A DNA stretch of 60,000 bases from Membranipora membranacea (GCA_914767715.1 OU612067.1:29240162-29300161), one strand, 5' to 3'; positions 22,113 to 32,849 are shown, numbered from the stretch's first letter. The notes: a model not told the origin generated them from the letters alone. Numbers and translations are program-made.

Positions 22113-22859
22113 CAAGAATATTATTTACCGTATGTCACCGATTTAAATTCCTGATAAATGATGAATACTGATGTGTTTGTTGATTGCAGATGATTTGGAG
22201 TTATTGCCTTCCCCTAATTGAGACAACTGCTGTTAGTTCTGGCACAATGTTCATTCAATTTGTTTACAGCGTCATATGTATGTCCTCTAAACACTGCTAA
22301 GACTCTGTAATTGCCAAATGCGACACAAAAAAGGAACATTGATCAAGTGAGTTTAATTGGCTTAAAATGAAAATAGGAGTAAAGTTATCTGATTTTAATA
22401 TAACAGATACAGTGAAGACAATCCTCTCAGATCCCTTAATGTGTTAGGGCCCTAGTCACACTATATGGGAAATTTTCTATTGACCATCGAGACCTTAAAA
22501 CCTTTTAGTGAGTAGACAGCTCCCATAAAATGTTATGTTAAAAACTTGTAATGCTAAGCTGGTTGAGCAGGTAAGTAGATTAACTGCTTGAACCGTTGTG
22601 AAAATATGTGCAATTGAAACCAATCTATTTAAGAATGACAACATAGCGAGGTATGGCGTGACAGTTGTGTGCATGATAGACAGATATTGCCGGAACCGTC
22701 GGAGGTGGAGTTATGCAAACAAAGAAAAGCGTTATCATATATGACTGCTCATACAGGTATTGAAAACAGTTATTACTATTAGCATTTTTTTTCTACATCA
22801 AAATAAGTAGTGTCTTGATATCTAACAGTGGTATGTAGTTTTGTTTTGTTGTCCAACAG

Positions 22860-23236
22860 GAGGTGAACATCTCGAGCGCAGCGAAACGACTGAACCTATG
22901 CGTAAGAGATCTAAGCTCGGAGCACTATACAAGTCTTGGAAGAAATATGACTCTACAGAGCTGCCACCTGACACACAGTCTCTGCTGAAAAACAAGCTAG
23001 ACTGCAGCTTGCAACATGAAACATTGGCTAGTAAACATCCATCTGGTGGAGAACATTCAAAAGCACCATCCCAGAAATCAGTATTATTGTGCGATCTTAT
23101 CTGGCCATCCAGGCAACCAGCTGTGCGTCTGAGCAGCTGTTCAGCAAAGCAGGTTTCATTGTAAATGAATATAGAACCAACTAGAAAAGTGACAATGTAT
23201 CGATGCTAACCTTCCTTGCGACAAATTCAGATTAGT
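22860..23236 (+). pseudogene. hAT transposase C-terminal (dimerisation) fragment
   Basis: After an AACAG acceptor-like site, an open frame (LGALYKSWKKYDSTELPP) runs to about 23090. In a second frame the sequence then reads VRSYLAIQATSCASEQLFSK and AGFIVNEYRTN, a TAG, then NVSMLTFLATNSD and a TAG at 23234-23236. The SY-L-I-A-TS...SE-x-x-FS-x-AG motif is the hallmark of the hAT dimerisation domain. A frameshift and a stop show the copy is dead. The zinc finger and most of the catalytic domain are not seen. Confidence 0.75.
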
Positions 23237-23639
23237 CACTATTACTTTCCTTATGATTCACTCTGTGGTTCACAGGTCTACTCCAAAACCTGGGTCTCGG
23301 GCAATGATTGACTGGCCCTGTTGGGCTAATGTTGTTACTTAGTTTGGGTGTATCACTTCTAAAATTACAGTCAAAATATGACTATTGTATTCATTTGGCA
23401 TTGTTTGTATCTCATTGTCTAATGGTGCTTTGTTACTACATTACATACTCTGCGGCAGAACATTTATAGTTTGCGGTTACACTGGCTTTCTAGTTACATT
23501 TCTTTTCCCTCCGCATTTCCCATATTGTTTTTAACTCTAATATGAGGTGCGGGTCGGAATGCCAAAATGCCACGGTGATTGGTGCGATTTGGAGTTGCCT
23601 TCTGTTGGTGTCGCATTGGGAAAACAATAGATAGAGATA

Positions 23640-24060
23640 GATTCAAAATATACCTCAGAGCATGATGATGGTAATATCCCTCCCTGCAAACCCCCTCAAA
23701 CTAAATCATTTCCTATAAAGTTCGATCCACGAAAAGGCGCCGGCCTAGATGAGCTTTCCCCTGCATTTCTCAAATAGCTAGCACAGTATATATATGAGCC
23801 CTTGACAAAGGTTTTCCAGTACTTTTACGATACTTCTTAGAAACCACAGGACTGGAAAACTGCAAACGTAGTAGCGATTTTTAGGAAAGGAGGTTGTACA
23901 GACCGGCTGAATTACAGCCAATATCACCCATTTATGAAAATTTCTGAGCATATTGTGTGACATAATATTAACTGTTTCCTAGATCTAATGACCTGATTTA
24001 CCAACATCAACATGATATCAGGACAAATCATAGATGCACCTCAAGGATAATTTAATGTGA
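23640..24060 (+). pseudogene. LINE reverse transcriptase N-terminal fragment
   Basis: The stretch reads FDPRKGAGLDELSPAFLK, stop, LAQYIYEPLTKVFQYF, stop, KPQDWKTANVVAIFRKGG and then NYSQYHPFMKISEHIV. This is the fingers region of a Jockey/CR1-type reverse transcriptase: KA.GPDGI...+LK, P.DWK.A.V.PI+KKG, NYRP+SL and K..E+I+. Three in-frame stops make it a decayed copy. The catalytic palm is absent. Confidence 0.75.
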
Positions 24061-24315
24061 ATAGAACTATTTTTATGTACAGATGCTCCTCTTCGGGATT
24101 CCCAAAGTACGCCATGATAGCCAATCATTCGTGCACCAATCTAGCCACTTTTGAGTTAACCCATAATGCATTTCTTAGGAATTCCCAATGTGAGAAGTAA
24201 ACATGATAGCCATCCAGGCAGGATGGATCATCGACGCACCATAATGTTCATCTAATGATGCACGTCTTAGGGATATCCAGGGTGAAAGTGGTCATGGAAT
24301 CAAGCCACAGGGCCC

Positions 24316-24674
24316 ACAAGAAGATTGGTTTGTGGTGGAAAATGCCTTTGGTGATCTGAAGAACAGATGGAGCTTTCTCCATAGCCAAGGTAGCTATCAT
24401 AATAGTCCTAAGAAACAATCAGCAAGACATGCATCTTTGATTGACAAAAATGTTCTATTAGCGTTTGCAGGGTTTAAGCCTTGAGCAAGGCCCTCGCATC
24501 CTCATTGATTCTATTTTAGGAGGGGAGCTCTATATTGAGCCAGCTAAATGTTCCCGAGTGGTCATTGCTTGGTTTGCATTGCACAACATTTGTGCGCGAG
24601 CTGGTGTGCCACTTCCCGATGATCAAGTTGGTAATCTATTACCTTCTAATTACACAGTAACTTGCAAGCACTGA
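24316..24674 (+). pseudogene. PIF/Harbinger transposase C-terminal fragment
   Basis: The sequence reads DWFVVENAFGDLKNRWSFLH, then after a gap with stops SRVVIAWFALHNICARAGVP followed by LPDD. ENAFG.LK.RW and LHN(I/L)C...G.PLP.D are signature ends of the DDE domain of PIF/Harbinger transposases; the Glu of ENAFG is the third catalytic residue. The part carrying the first two Asp residues is not recognisable upstream. Harbinger elements usually carry a second gene with a Myb/MADF-like domain, and a MADF gene does occur in this window at 57-59 kb, but far away and on the other strand. Confidence 0.75.
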
Positions 24675-24941
24675 ATCACTTAGGTTTTTCACAGCTGCCA
24701 TCTGCTGGCCATGCACCATGCACGTTAATTTTTCACAGGCCCCATTATTGCCATTTTTAGGACCCTCCATATTAGGCGTTATCTTCTCTCAGTTTAGACA
24801 CATGTCACATTAACAAGATTATGGGAGTCCAAAAACCTACCAACTATTAAGAGGATTTTTTTTTGCCTTCTATTCATACAAGGCTTACATTATATACCTA
24901 CATAAACATATGTATATACTTTAGTGTAATGTTCTATCAAT

Positions 24942-25125
24942 AATTAGTTAAATTTCATTATGATTCTCCAGGCTTGTTTACTCTCCCTATGTTGATAAAT
25001 CTAAGATCTGTGGTGTGTAAGAAACCCTACTATGCCCAATTAGTTAAATTTTATTATGATTTTCCAGGCATGTTTACTGATAAATCTAAGATCTGTGTTA
25101 TGGAACAAACCCTAGTAAAAATAAA
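24942..25125 (+). repeat. Tandem duplication, 96-bp unit
   Basis: AATTAGTTAAATTT recurs 96 bp apart (24942 and 25038). It is followed in both units by CATTATGATTCTCCAGGC-like sequence, then TGATAAATCTAAGATCTGTG. The units differ by indels, so it is an old local duplication. Confidence 0.85.
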
Positions 25126-26582
25126 CATTTTTATAGACCTAAATTTCCATAGCAATATTTTAATTGCAAACAATAACAAACTCTTCTTATCAAGCATCTT
25201 TAAAACCCAAATTTCAATACACCGCCTGCATGATTTCACTGCACTAAATCCAGAGATGGTCTGATAGTGAAGGACTCAATTCATTTTGTTTTTAACTAAG
25301 TTTTTGGCAACTTTTCATCATTACGTCGCAAGCAGCACAACATACAACATGTGAAATCTGGACACAAAGTATTGTATATCAGAATTATTCTGGTACTTCT
25401 CTGACATTATATATTATTCTGAATTATACGAATAATATTTTATATCTCAATATTTATACTCAGCTGCCCTAACATAAGCAGCAACCACTAAATAGCCTCT
25501 CCTTGGATGGTGCAATCAAGGTAAATTTACATTTTATCTTTTTGTCGTAATATATTTCACAATCCAGGAATAACCTGTTTGTATTTGTAATTTGCGTAAT
25601 TTGATTTAGAATAAATTGCACTAATTTTGAGCCATTGTTATCTAATGTTTAATTGTTATATAATTGTTTTACAGCTGTGCTCTTCTCAAGATTATTTTGT
25701 TTTATATGTCTCATTTTATATCAAAATTCTCAAAACCTTTATAAAAATGTTATATGTTAACCTTATTATTTTAGTTTCACGGTGTTAACGTGGATAGTGA
25801 GAATCCAATAAAAGAATTTATGCCACATAGCATAAGTAAAACTAAAGCACTTCGATTTATCCGAGAGAGCCGTTACATTTAGTGTGTTTAACAGTTTGAG
25901 TATAAGGTCAATGGCCTAAGAAACACCAGAAGAGAGCAAATAATAGCCCAAATATAGCAAATATTTCCAATGCCACACACCTAGTTATGAATTTTTTATT
26001 TTCCAGATACATAACAAAGGCCTTTAAGATAAAGCGCATAGACTGTCGGAATCTTTCTGTCTGAACCACAATTTTCAGAACTAGGCTACAAGATGATTAT
26101 GAACTTTACAACAGATTAACTATTAACAAAGACAGAGGAGGTCTGACATACCAATGAAAGTAGTTTCAGCAGCGGAAAGAATCATGCAGCTATTAACTAA
26201 CATAAATAACATCAATACTTTCACAATAAACCAACTATATTATCAAGTACTATCTCAAATCAGCCCACCCCCTGACCATTAATTCCAGTGTGTAAGAGAC
26301 ACACAGCACAATTGCAGTAACCACTAATATATGTTTGGTCAAACAAATGTGGCATGTCCCATCTAAAACAAGCATAACGCGGTAGTCCCTATTGTTAGTT
26401 ATTAGCTGATGAAGTCAATCATGCTGAAAATATAATTTTGTTTACAATTTTGTGTTTTCTACTTTTCTGACCAATCAGAATGTCCTCTTTCAGAATATCA
26501 TATTTTCATTGGCCAATTCTAAATAGAAACTCCTCATTTTGACCTACAAAGCTGTTGCTAGGCACACATGAAGTAAAAGAAA
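25126..26582. other. No recognisable gene; possible promoter region of the next gene at the 3' end
   Basis: AT-rich DNA. Nothing recognisable precedes the ATG at 26583. The last 100 bp are less AT-rich and could be a promoter and 5' leader. I see no clear TATA box. Confidence 0.35.
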
Positions 26583-27719
26583 ATGGCGGCTGCAGTTAAC
26601 ATTGTGGATTTTGAGACACTGTTGGAGCAAGTAAATGATGATTATTTTAATCTGGGAACTAGAGAAGTTGACAGTGAAGATGAAAACAGTGATTGGACAT
26701 CTGCATGTGGCAATGACAGGGATCTGGAGTTAGATTTTGCTGAGGAGGAGAGTGAAAGCACCAGTGAAGTGGTAGTGACAATTATTAAAAAAAAGCATCC
26801 AGTCACACTCACAGTGAGTGATGCTGCTACAACTAGTAGTACTAGTAGTGGTGATGATGCCACAGCTACTTCTAGCACTGCTGCTGCTGGAGATGCTATA
26901 ATTCCTAATGTTCTCTCTACTCCTGTGGCTGGTGATGCTGGTGATGCAGCTCTCCTGAATGTCCAAACTGAAGACCCTGCTGGTGACGATGTTCTTCCTC
27001 GGACTAAGAGACAGAATTATCTATCCAAATTCAAGTGTCCCTGTAAATCCAACTGCATATCTAAGTTTAACTTGGACACACTTCTTGGGCAACTAGTCTA
27101 CTATGAATCACTAACCTCTGCTGAGAAAGACATGCTTGTGCTAGGCAAAATTTCGGTGGCTTTGCACACAAGTTCGAGTGTCGGGCCGCAGAGCAAGCAC
27201 AAGCAGAAGCAACGAGAACGGAATTCAAACACGAAGGTAGGCCTATGTTGATTTGCCATGTTGGCAGGTATAATAATTGACCAGTTGTCAATTTCCACTC
27301 TGCTACTGCAGACATTGATCTTTGAAATTCTACTTTTCTCCTCGCAGGAGAACCTATCTGTAGCAAGACATTGGCATGACATGACGGCCAAACAAGTGCG
27401 TCCTCTTATAAGGATTGAATTGAGATCACATTATTTTTGGTTTTGGTTTCTAGGAGTTGTGACCTCGAAGAGGTTTTGTTCCGACAAAACTGGTTTAGAG
27501 GAAAAAGTTCTCAAGAGTGCCATTGGAGGAACCCCAGTCGAGCTAACGCCCTCCGGCCTGGACAGCAAGCGCCAAGCCTACCTCTACAAAGAGATAAGGG
27601 AATTTTGCACCCCTGAGACAAGAGATCTTGTCTGCCCACCACCTACAGAAGTGCAAGATTACGAAGGAGGAGCAGGGGAACCTTCCACAAAGAAAGCCAA
27701 ACGCAGTGCCGATAAATGA
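26583..27719 (+). CDS. Intact two-exon gene of a transposase-like multi-copy family, central part missing
   Basis: Exon one (26583-27236) and exon two (27348-27719) join in phase 0 (donor AAG/GTAGGC, acceptor CTCGCAG) to give 341 codons without a stop. The N-terminus is acidic (TREVDSEDENSDW), followed by a Ser/Thr/Ala/Asp linker and a cysteine motif FKCPCKSNCISKF, then SAEKDMLVLGKISVAL. The C-terminus has GVVTSKRFC, LDSKRQAYLYKEIREFC and DLVCPPP. I recall this N- and C-terminal arrangement from long, unnamed repeat-encoded proteins of marine invertebrates. Those have a large central region with ADNC.GQN-type motifs, probably DDE, which is absent here. So this looks like an internally deleted copy whose splice fuses the two ends. 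The frame is fully intact, so it could be expressed, perhaps as a domesticated DNA-binding protein; that is inference. Confidence 0.65.
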
Positions 27720-28616
27720 TAACGCTCTCGCTCAAGGGACATGATTCTTAAAAAGCAGCTATAGCTATGAATTACGCAATAATTAATATGACATTTAATA
27801 TTTAATATTTCAAAAATTATTTACATAGTGCAATAATAAACATCATCATTAAAATTGTCACACTTTTCTGTATCTGTATGTCAATTTTCGTTGTTATTTG
27901 TGAATATTTGACCCCCGTTGCTATGGTACAAACAAAGTTCCAGCGATTTGACACATTGTTTCGACTTCGGCGGTCATTTTCTAAGAACAGCCTTTTGCGG
28001 CAACGGCCAGGTCGGCGTGACATTTTTCCCGATAACTTTGCGAATATTAATCATAGAAAAAAAGTAAAGGTATCTCCAGAATCACCAAAGAATTCTGCAC
28101 ATGTTGACAGCAATAACTCAAAATTTGATGTCACCTCCTTATGCTTGTTTTTGATGGGACACACCACAAATGAGAACGCTTCCTAAGAACCAGACAAAAC
28201 CACATCAGGATAATGCACTGCACTCATAATGTGTCTATTTACAATACATGGCTTCATTTTCATCACCTAAAACAATGGGAAAATGATTTCCAATGCCCAA
28301 ATGTAAGCGACAGAGTCAATTATAGTACTACAATGTCACAAGGGTATATGGGCCAATTCTTTTATGCAAAACAAAACTTGTGAATGATATAATAATGAAT
28401 GATAAAATAAAAAATCCACTCGGCCAAGTTTGAGAGGCCTCAAAAAATCTTCAGCACTAGTAAAAACCTATCTAGATAAAGTGAACAAGAGTGGGCAGTG
28501 GGCTGTCAGTGATGCCAAATGCTAAACAGCTACTATCTCAACAAACCTGATGGTGACTCCAGGAGGCAGAAATGTAACTGTTGTAGTAGTGTTGTACCAG
28601 TACCAGGGGTCAGGAA

Positions 28617-29310
28617 GTGACACCAGCAATATATCATATCAACGCTCCTTGTGAATCCAAGAATATCAAGAAGTGCCCTTGTACCTTAACATACCCAGAT
28701 ATCGTCATCGGCAAGACAACCTTTGACAAGCTAAGACCAAGGGGTCTAAAGCTGCTGAAGCATGTCAAGTGGTTCCATTGTGAGTGTAGGGTATGCAATA
28801 ATATTACGTTGCTTACTAGAGCAATAAGGCTTTCAATGTTCAAGAGCAACCTAGCTGTGCCGACCAGCTCTCAAATGAACTCGATCTTGCTAAGACCAAA
28901 GTATACAGCATTAATAACTTCTCATGTCTTGATAGAAAGTGCGAAAAATGCAACCTCAGGGCAATGATCTCAGAACGGGTTGAAGACAACCCTAGTGAGC
29001 AACATGTAAATGTTTCCCTTCATATATTCGATGACATCTCACAGCTTTCTGCATTGAAAGAAGCAAGTAAACACTTGGCCCTAATCAAGTGGTTCTTGCA
29101 GATTTTTGGGAAAATTACAAATGCCACCAGCGGTATGAGGAGCAGGTCTGTTATTATGTGCGAAACAATGTTACTATTCACCCTCTTGTCCTCATATTCC
29201 CAGACGGGAGCAGTGTGAAAAGAGATGTTATCGTTTTAGTCTCAGATGACCTGATAAGTGACCATGCTGCTGTAAAGGCATTTATCCAGATCTTAGCTGA
29301 ACATATGTGA
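28617..29310 (+). pseudogene. Fragment of a second unnamed transposase-like family
   Basis: Three frames follow each other: IVIGKTTFDKLRPRGLKLL; then KVYSINNFSCLDRKCEKCN; then VLADFWENYKCHQRYEEQVC, VTIHPLVLIFPDG and VLVSDDLISDHAAVKAF. I recall the order (GKTTF.KLRP, C-L-D-R-x-C, DFAENY.C..QDE.Q, T.HP......, SDD..HD...V) from multi-copy invertebrate proteins of unknown class. DFWEN and SDD may be acidic catalytic sites; that is inference. Frameshifts make the copy dead. It ends about 85 bp before the truncated paralogue of the gene at 26.6 kb. Confidence 0.55.
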
Positions 29311-29393
29311 TGTCATCTGTCTAAAGTGATCAAAACGCGGTAATGACTGGTAAATACTAGGGTAGACAGGAAGTGCAAAACTCACTATACAAA

Positions 29394-29538
29394 ATGGCGG
29401 ACAAAGGGAATTTCATTGAATTGGATGAACTTCTAAACAGTGTTGAGGATTATTTTGATGTGGAGAGTAGGGAAACAGATTCTGAGGATGAGAATAGTGA
29501 CTGGACATCTGCTTTAGCTTGGGATGAGAGGCAGATTG
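29394..29538 (+). pseudogene. Truncated first exon of a paralogue of the 26.6-kb gene
   Basis: The frame starts ATGGCGGAC and encodes a 49-residue N-terminus ending at a TGA (29541-29543) that belongs to the inserted LTR. It shares TDSEDENSDWTSA and the preceding LL..V.DYF pattern with the gene at 26583, where TREVDSEDENSDWTSA occupies the same place. The similarity stops exactly where the LTR begins. No continuation is seen on the far side of the retroelement, whose own 3' end is missing. Confidence 0.8.
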
Positions 29539-29757
29539 TGTGAGGTTATCCGAGATCTTAGCAGACCAGCACCTTATCGGAATTGTACCATCTAGACCGA
29601 GAGTGCTGACAGGCTATTAACCTTGACCTTGGACAGTCAACGCGAGATCTCGTCCTCTTTACAGTACATCTTTATAGGTGAGTAGACGTTCAAATAAATT
29701 GCTCTCTTATATTATAATATATACCATATACCAAACCTCGCTACGCCTAGCTTTACA
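29539..29757 (+). repeat. 5' LTR of the gypsy element
   Basis: The 219-bp segment starts TGTGAGGTTATCC and ends GCTTTACA (TG...CA). It contains an AT-rich TATA-like stretch near 29707-29730 and is followed at once by TGGCGCAGTCGG, a typical primer-binding site beginning with TGG. The left edge also coincides with the end of similarity to the interrupted paralogue exon. Confidence 0.8.
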
Positions 29758-30238
29758 TGGCGCAGTCGGCTTTAGAGACAAAATATAAAAATATAAAACC
29801 CATATTCGTATCATATTATTTGTTTGTAGACATTGGCTAACCATAAGTTAGTCAGGTGAGTGAAATCCCATTCCCGGTCTCCAAAATTGGAAAGTCTGCA
29901 GGCTTTCTGAAGTTGGGGAAGGCTTGGGATAAACTGTGAATCAGCATCATCTCATGAGAAGAGGTGCAGGTTCACAGTAAACCACATTGAAATCGTTGGT
30001 GATTTTTGTGGTCAGTTTGTGAGTTTGTGAGTTAGTGGTTAGTGAGTTAGTTAGTGGTTAGTTAGTGGTTGTTGAGTTAGTTTGTGGTGAACTACTAGTG
30101 ATTAGTAGTAGTTGGTTTGTGAAGTTAGTTTGTTATACTGTTGTTGTATAGTGAACCTGGGTGAATTTGTTTGTTGTTATTGTTTAAGTGTCCTACCCTA
30201 AACAAAACAAAAAGTATATCAAAACCCAAATAGTCACC
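29758..30238 (+). promoter_or_regulatory. gypsy leader with primer-binding site and GTTAG-rich repeats
   Basis: TGGCGCAGTCGG at 29758-29769 would pair with the 3' end of a tRNA to prime minus-strand DNA synthesis. Between about 30010 and 30150 there is an irregular array of GTTAGT and GTGAGT units. The gag start at 30239 has a good animal context (CACCATGGG). Confidence 0.6.
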
Positions 30239-31429
30239 ATGGGCTCGAAATATCGAGACTTCCCTACTTTGGAGATTAACCCCAAGGACGTATTTGGTTC
30301 TTGGAAGTTGTTTTTAGACAGGTTTACTGTCGCAGTAAGGTTTGAAGTTTGTAACAGGGGAACCAAAAAGGTGACTACTGGATCAGTTGAGACAGAAGTA
30401 AACGTGTTCAACGAGGAAATGAAGTTATGTGCACTGTTGAAGGCAATTAGTAATGAAGGCTTCCAAGCCTTGCAGGCCCAAGGTATAGATCTTTCAAGCG
30501 AAGAGCTGACCTATGACCAGGTTTTAAAAGCTTTAAAGAACGCTTACGAAAGAGAAGAGTCATTAAATGTAAAATTATGGAACTTTAACAGTGCTTGTCA
30601 GCAGACGAGCGAAGATTGTAGGGATTATGTTAGACGGGTGGAACATTTGTCCCGCACCACAGGCATATTTAAATCCACTGATAGTTCATTTAGCCCTGAA
30701 ATCAAAAGGGGTGCTAATCAGGAATTGGAAAGAATTAGAAAAACTTTAGCACAGATTATAGTAGTTAACGGCCTGCAAGATTTAAAATTAAGACGTGAAT
30801 TAATGGCTAAAAACGACCTTGATTGGGAGTCCCTTTGTAGTATACTGGCCTGCCGTGGTACAGCTGCTGAGTCAGATCAGAAATTAGAGCGTACCAGTAT
30901 TATAGTCCCTGCAGTGCCCATTAAACAGGAAGTTGCTGAGGCCAGGTATGACCCAAGGTATTCCCGCCGGGACGGTCGTAGTAGCAGTAGAAGTAGGCAC
31001 GATTCTCGTGACAATAGAAGTAGGCACGATTCGCGTGACAATAGAAGTAGGCACAATTCTCGTGACCGAAATTCACGCAATGACAGTAGAGGCCGTAGCA
31101 AGGACAGGCGTGATAGAAGTAAAAGTAAGGATAAGGATGGTAGGAAAGCCCAAGCTAGTAGCGGCTTGAATCATTGTTACCAATGCAGTGATCCCCATCA
31201 CAGAATTAGAAATTGTCCCCACGCCATTTGTCACTTGTGCCAGAAAAAAGGTCACACAGTAATAGACTGCCCTTCCAAGTCCAAGTCTAGTAGTAGTGAC
31301 CAGCCCAAGTCTCTACGTAGCCGTGAACCCAGTCCATACCCAGATAGAGGCCGTACATCCAGCCCAAATCACTTCATGCAAATTAGAAGAGTTAATGTCG
31401 ATCCTGACAAGCTTTTCGGACATAGTTGA
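30239..31429 (+). CDS. gypsy gag polyprotein
   Basis: An uninterrupted 396-residue frame. The N-terminal two-thirds holds capsid-like helices (EEMKLCALLKAI, TYDQVLKALKNAY, DLKLRRELMAKNDLDWESL). From about residue 240 comes an Arg/Ser/Asp repeat region (SRHDSRDNR units, DNA period about 27 bp, near 30990-31080). It is followed by two CCHC zinc knuckles, CYQCSDPHHRIRNC and CHLCQKKGHTVIDC, that bind the genomic RNA. The frame ends with TGA at 31427-31429, and pol continues in the same frame. An in-frame ATG at 30188 lies upstream, but 30239 has the better context. Gag builds the intracellular particle. Confidence 0.85.
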   Translation: MGSKYRDFPTLEINPKDVFGSWKLFLDRFTVAVRFEVCNRGTKKVTTGSVETEVNVFNEEMKLCALLKAISNEGFQALQAQGIDLSSEELTYDQVLKALKNAYEREESLNVKLWNFNSACQQTSEDCRDYVRRVEHLSRTTGIFKSTDSSFSPEIKRGANQELERIRKTLAQIIVVNGLQDLKLRRELMAKNDLDWESLCSILACRGTAAESDQKLERTSIIVPAVPIKQEVAEARYDPRYSRRDGRSSSRSRHDSRDNRSRHDSRDNRSRHNSRDRNSRNDSRGRSKDRRDRSKSKDKDGRKAQASSGLNHCYQCSDPHHRIRNCPHAICHLCQKKGHTVIDCPSKSKSSSSDQPKSLRSREPSPYPDRGRTSSPNHFMQIRRVNVDPDKLFGHS

Positions 31430-32779
31430 CTATCTGTAGGTAGAGCTGAGTTAGAATTTAGAGTTTATATCGAAGTTAATGGTAGAGGTGTTGATTTTAC
31501 TTTAGACACAGGTTCTGATGTAATTATCATTACTGATCAAACATCTCGTGATCTGAAATTAGAATTAAGGGAACCTAGTAGATTTCTAGTAGGTGCTGAT
31601 TCGACTCCATTGAATGTTGCTGGCGAAAGCCTAGAAGAATTAAACAACAAAGGAATTATTATTAAATCGCTTGCATCGATTTTAAAAAATACAACTAGGA
31701 ATTTGTTGGGAATCGTAGAGATACGAGGACTTAATTTACTTGCAGTAGTTAATTCCATACAGCCAAGTCGTAAAGCATTTGATCCATTTAAGGTATTTGT
31801 TAAGTTATTTGAAGGCTTAGGCACCATGCCTGAGACTTATAAGATAATTATGAAGACGGATGTTACCCCCTTTAAAATCCGCACACCCAGGTCAATTGCA
31901 ATAGGTCTAAGAGAAAAGGCCAAGGCTGAATTACAAACTATGCTTGCCATGAATGTAATTGAAGTAGTAGAACATCCAACTGATTGGTGTTCGGGATTAA
32001 CTATAGTGCCCAAAGCCCACGGTAAGATAAGAATGTGTGTGGACCTTACTATGTTAAATAGGGGTGTAAAAAGGGAACATTACCCCCTACCTCGAGTTAG
32101 TGATATGTTATCACAGTTGTCGACAGGTCGATTGTTCTCCAAGTTGGATGCCAATTCTGGCTTTTGGCAGATTGTTTTGCATCCTGATAGTAGAGCATTG
32201 ACGACATCGTCAACGGTAAAAATTTTCAGGAGAGGGAATTGTTGCAAGCTATGATGAATGATACAATTTGTAAGGATATACAGCAGTATATTCGGTTTGA
32301 ATGGCCATTAGACATTTCTGGATGTGATGTGGAGGTTAAAAAGCTTTATCAAGTTAGAGATAGCCTCACATTGTATGGTGATATAATTATGTATGAGTCA
32401 AGGCTTTATATCCCAAAAGCTTTGCGTCGCAAGTACTTAGAATTATGCCATGAAGGTCATCAGTATATTGGCAAATGTCAACGAAGAGCGCGGCAATTGT
32501 TTTGGTGGCCAGGTTGTAGTAAGGAAATTGAGGAATTCATTAGAAAGTGTGACATTTGTACCAAGTTTGGAAAAATTAAGCATGAGCCCATTGAAGACTG
32601 TGGTTTACCTGATGGACCTTGGTTAGAACTTGGTTCGGATACCCTTGAATTTAAAGGCCAGTGATATCTATTAGTTGTAGATTATTATACCACGTGGATT
32701 GAGGTTAGACCGTTGTTGTCGCTGTCTTCCTATAATGTTATTCAAGAATTTAAGTCAATATTTTCTTGTTTTGGACATG
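31430..32779 (+). pseudogene. gypsy pol: protease, partial reverse transcriptase, integrase start
   Basis: Directly after the gag TGA and in the same frame comes an aspartic protease (VDFTLDTGSDVIII; Asp-Thr-Gly catalytic site). Then comes the start of reverse transcriptase (DWCSGLTIVPK, RMCVDLTMLNR, FSKLDANSGFWQIVLHP). The frame is lost near 32210. In the next frame a DDIVNGKNFQ-like stub leads into the integrase zinc domain (CHEGHQYIGK ... WWPG ... CDICTKF, an HHCC pattern). After a TGA at 32662-32664 the integrase core begins (YLLVVDYYTTWIEV) and stops at FSCFG. An internal deletion has removed the catalytic YxDD region of the polymerase and all of RNase H, so the copy cannot transpose by itself. 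Confidence 0.85.
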
Positions 32780-32849
32780 TCCCACTGTGCCCCGATTTCC
32801 TCCAAATTGATTATAATGTATTTTGAATGTATTTTGTAGACATAGCACG

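Larger units (their letters stand above)
29539..32779 (+). mobile_element. Ty3/gypsy-type LTR retrotransposon, 3'-truncated
   Basis: The order is 5' LTR (29539-29757), primer-binding-like site, 480-bp leader, gag, protease, part of reverse transcriptase, then integrase, which breaks off at about 32779 against a Tigger element. A 3' LTR was not found. Coding parts are consistent with Ty3/gypsy (protease before reverse transcriptase, integrase last). It inserted into the first exon of a transposase-like gene. Confidence 0.85.
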
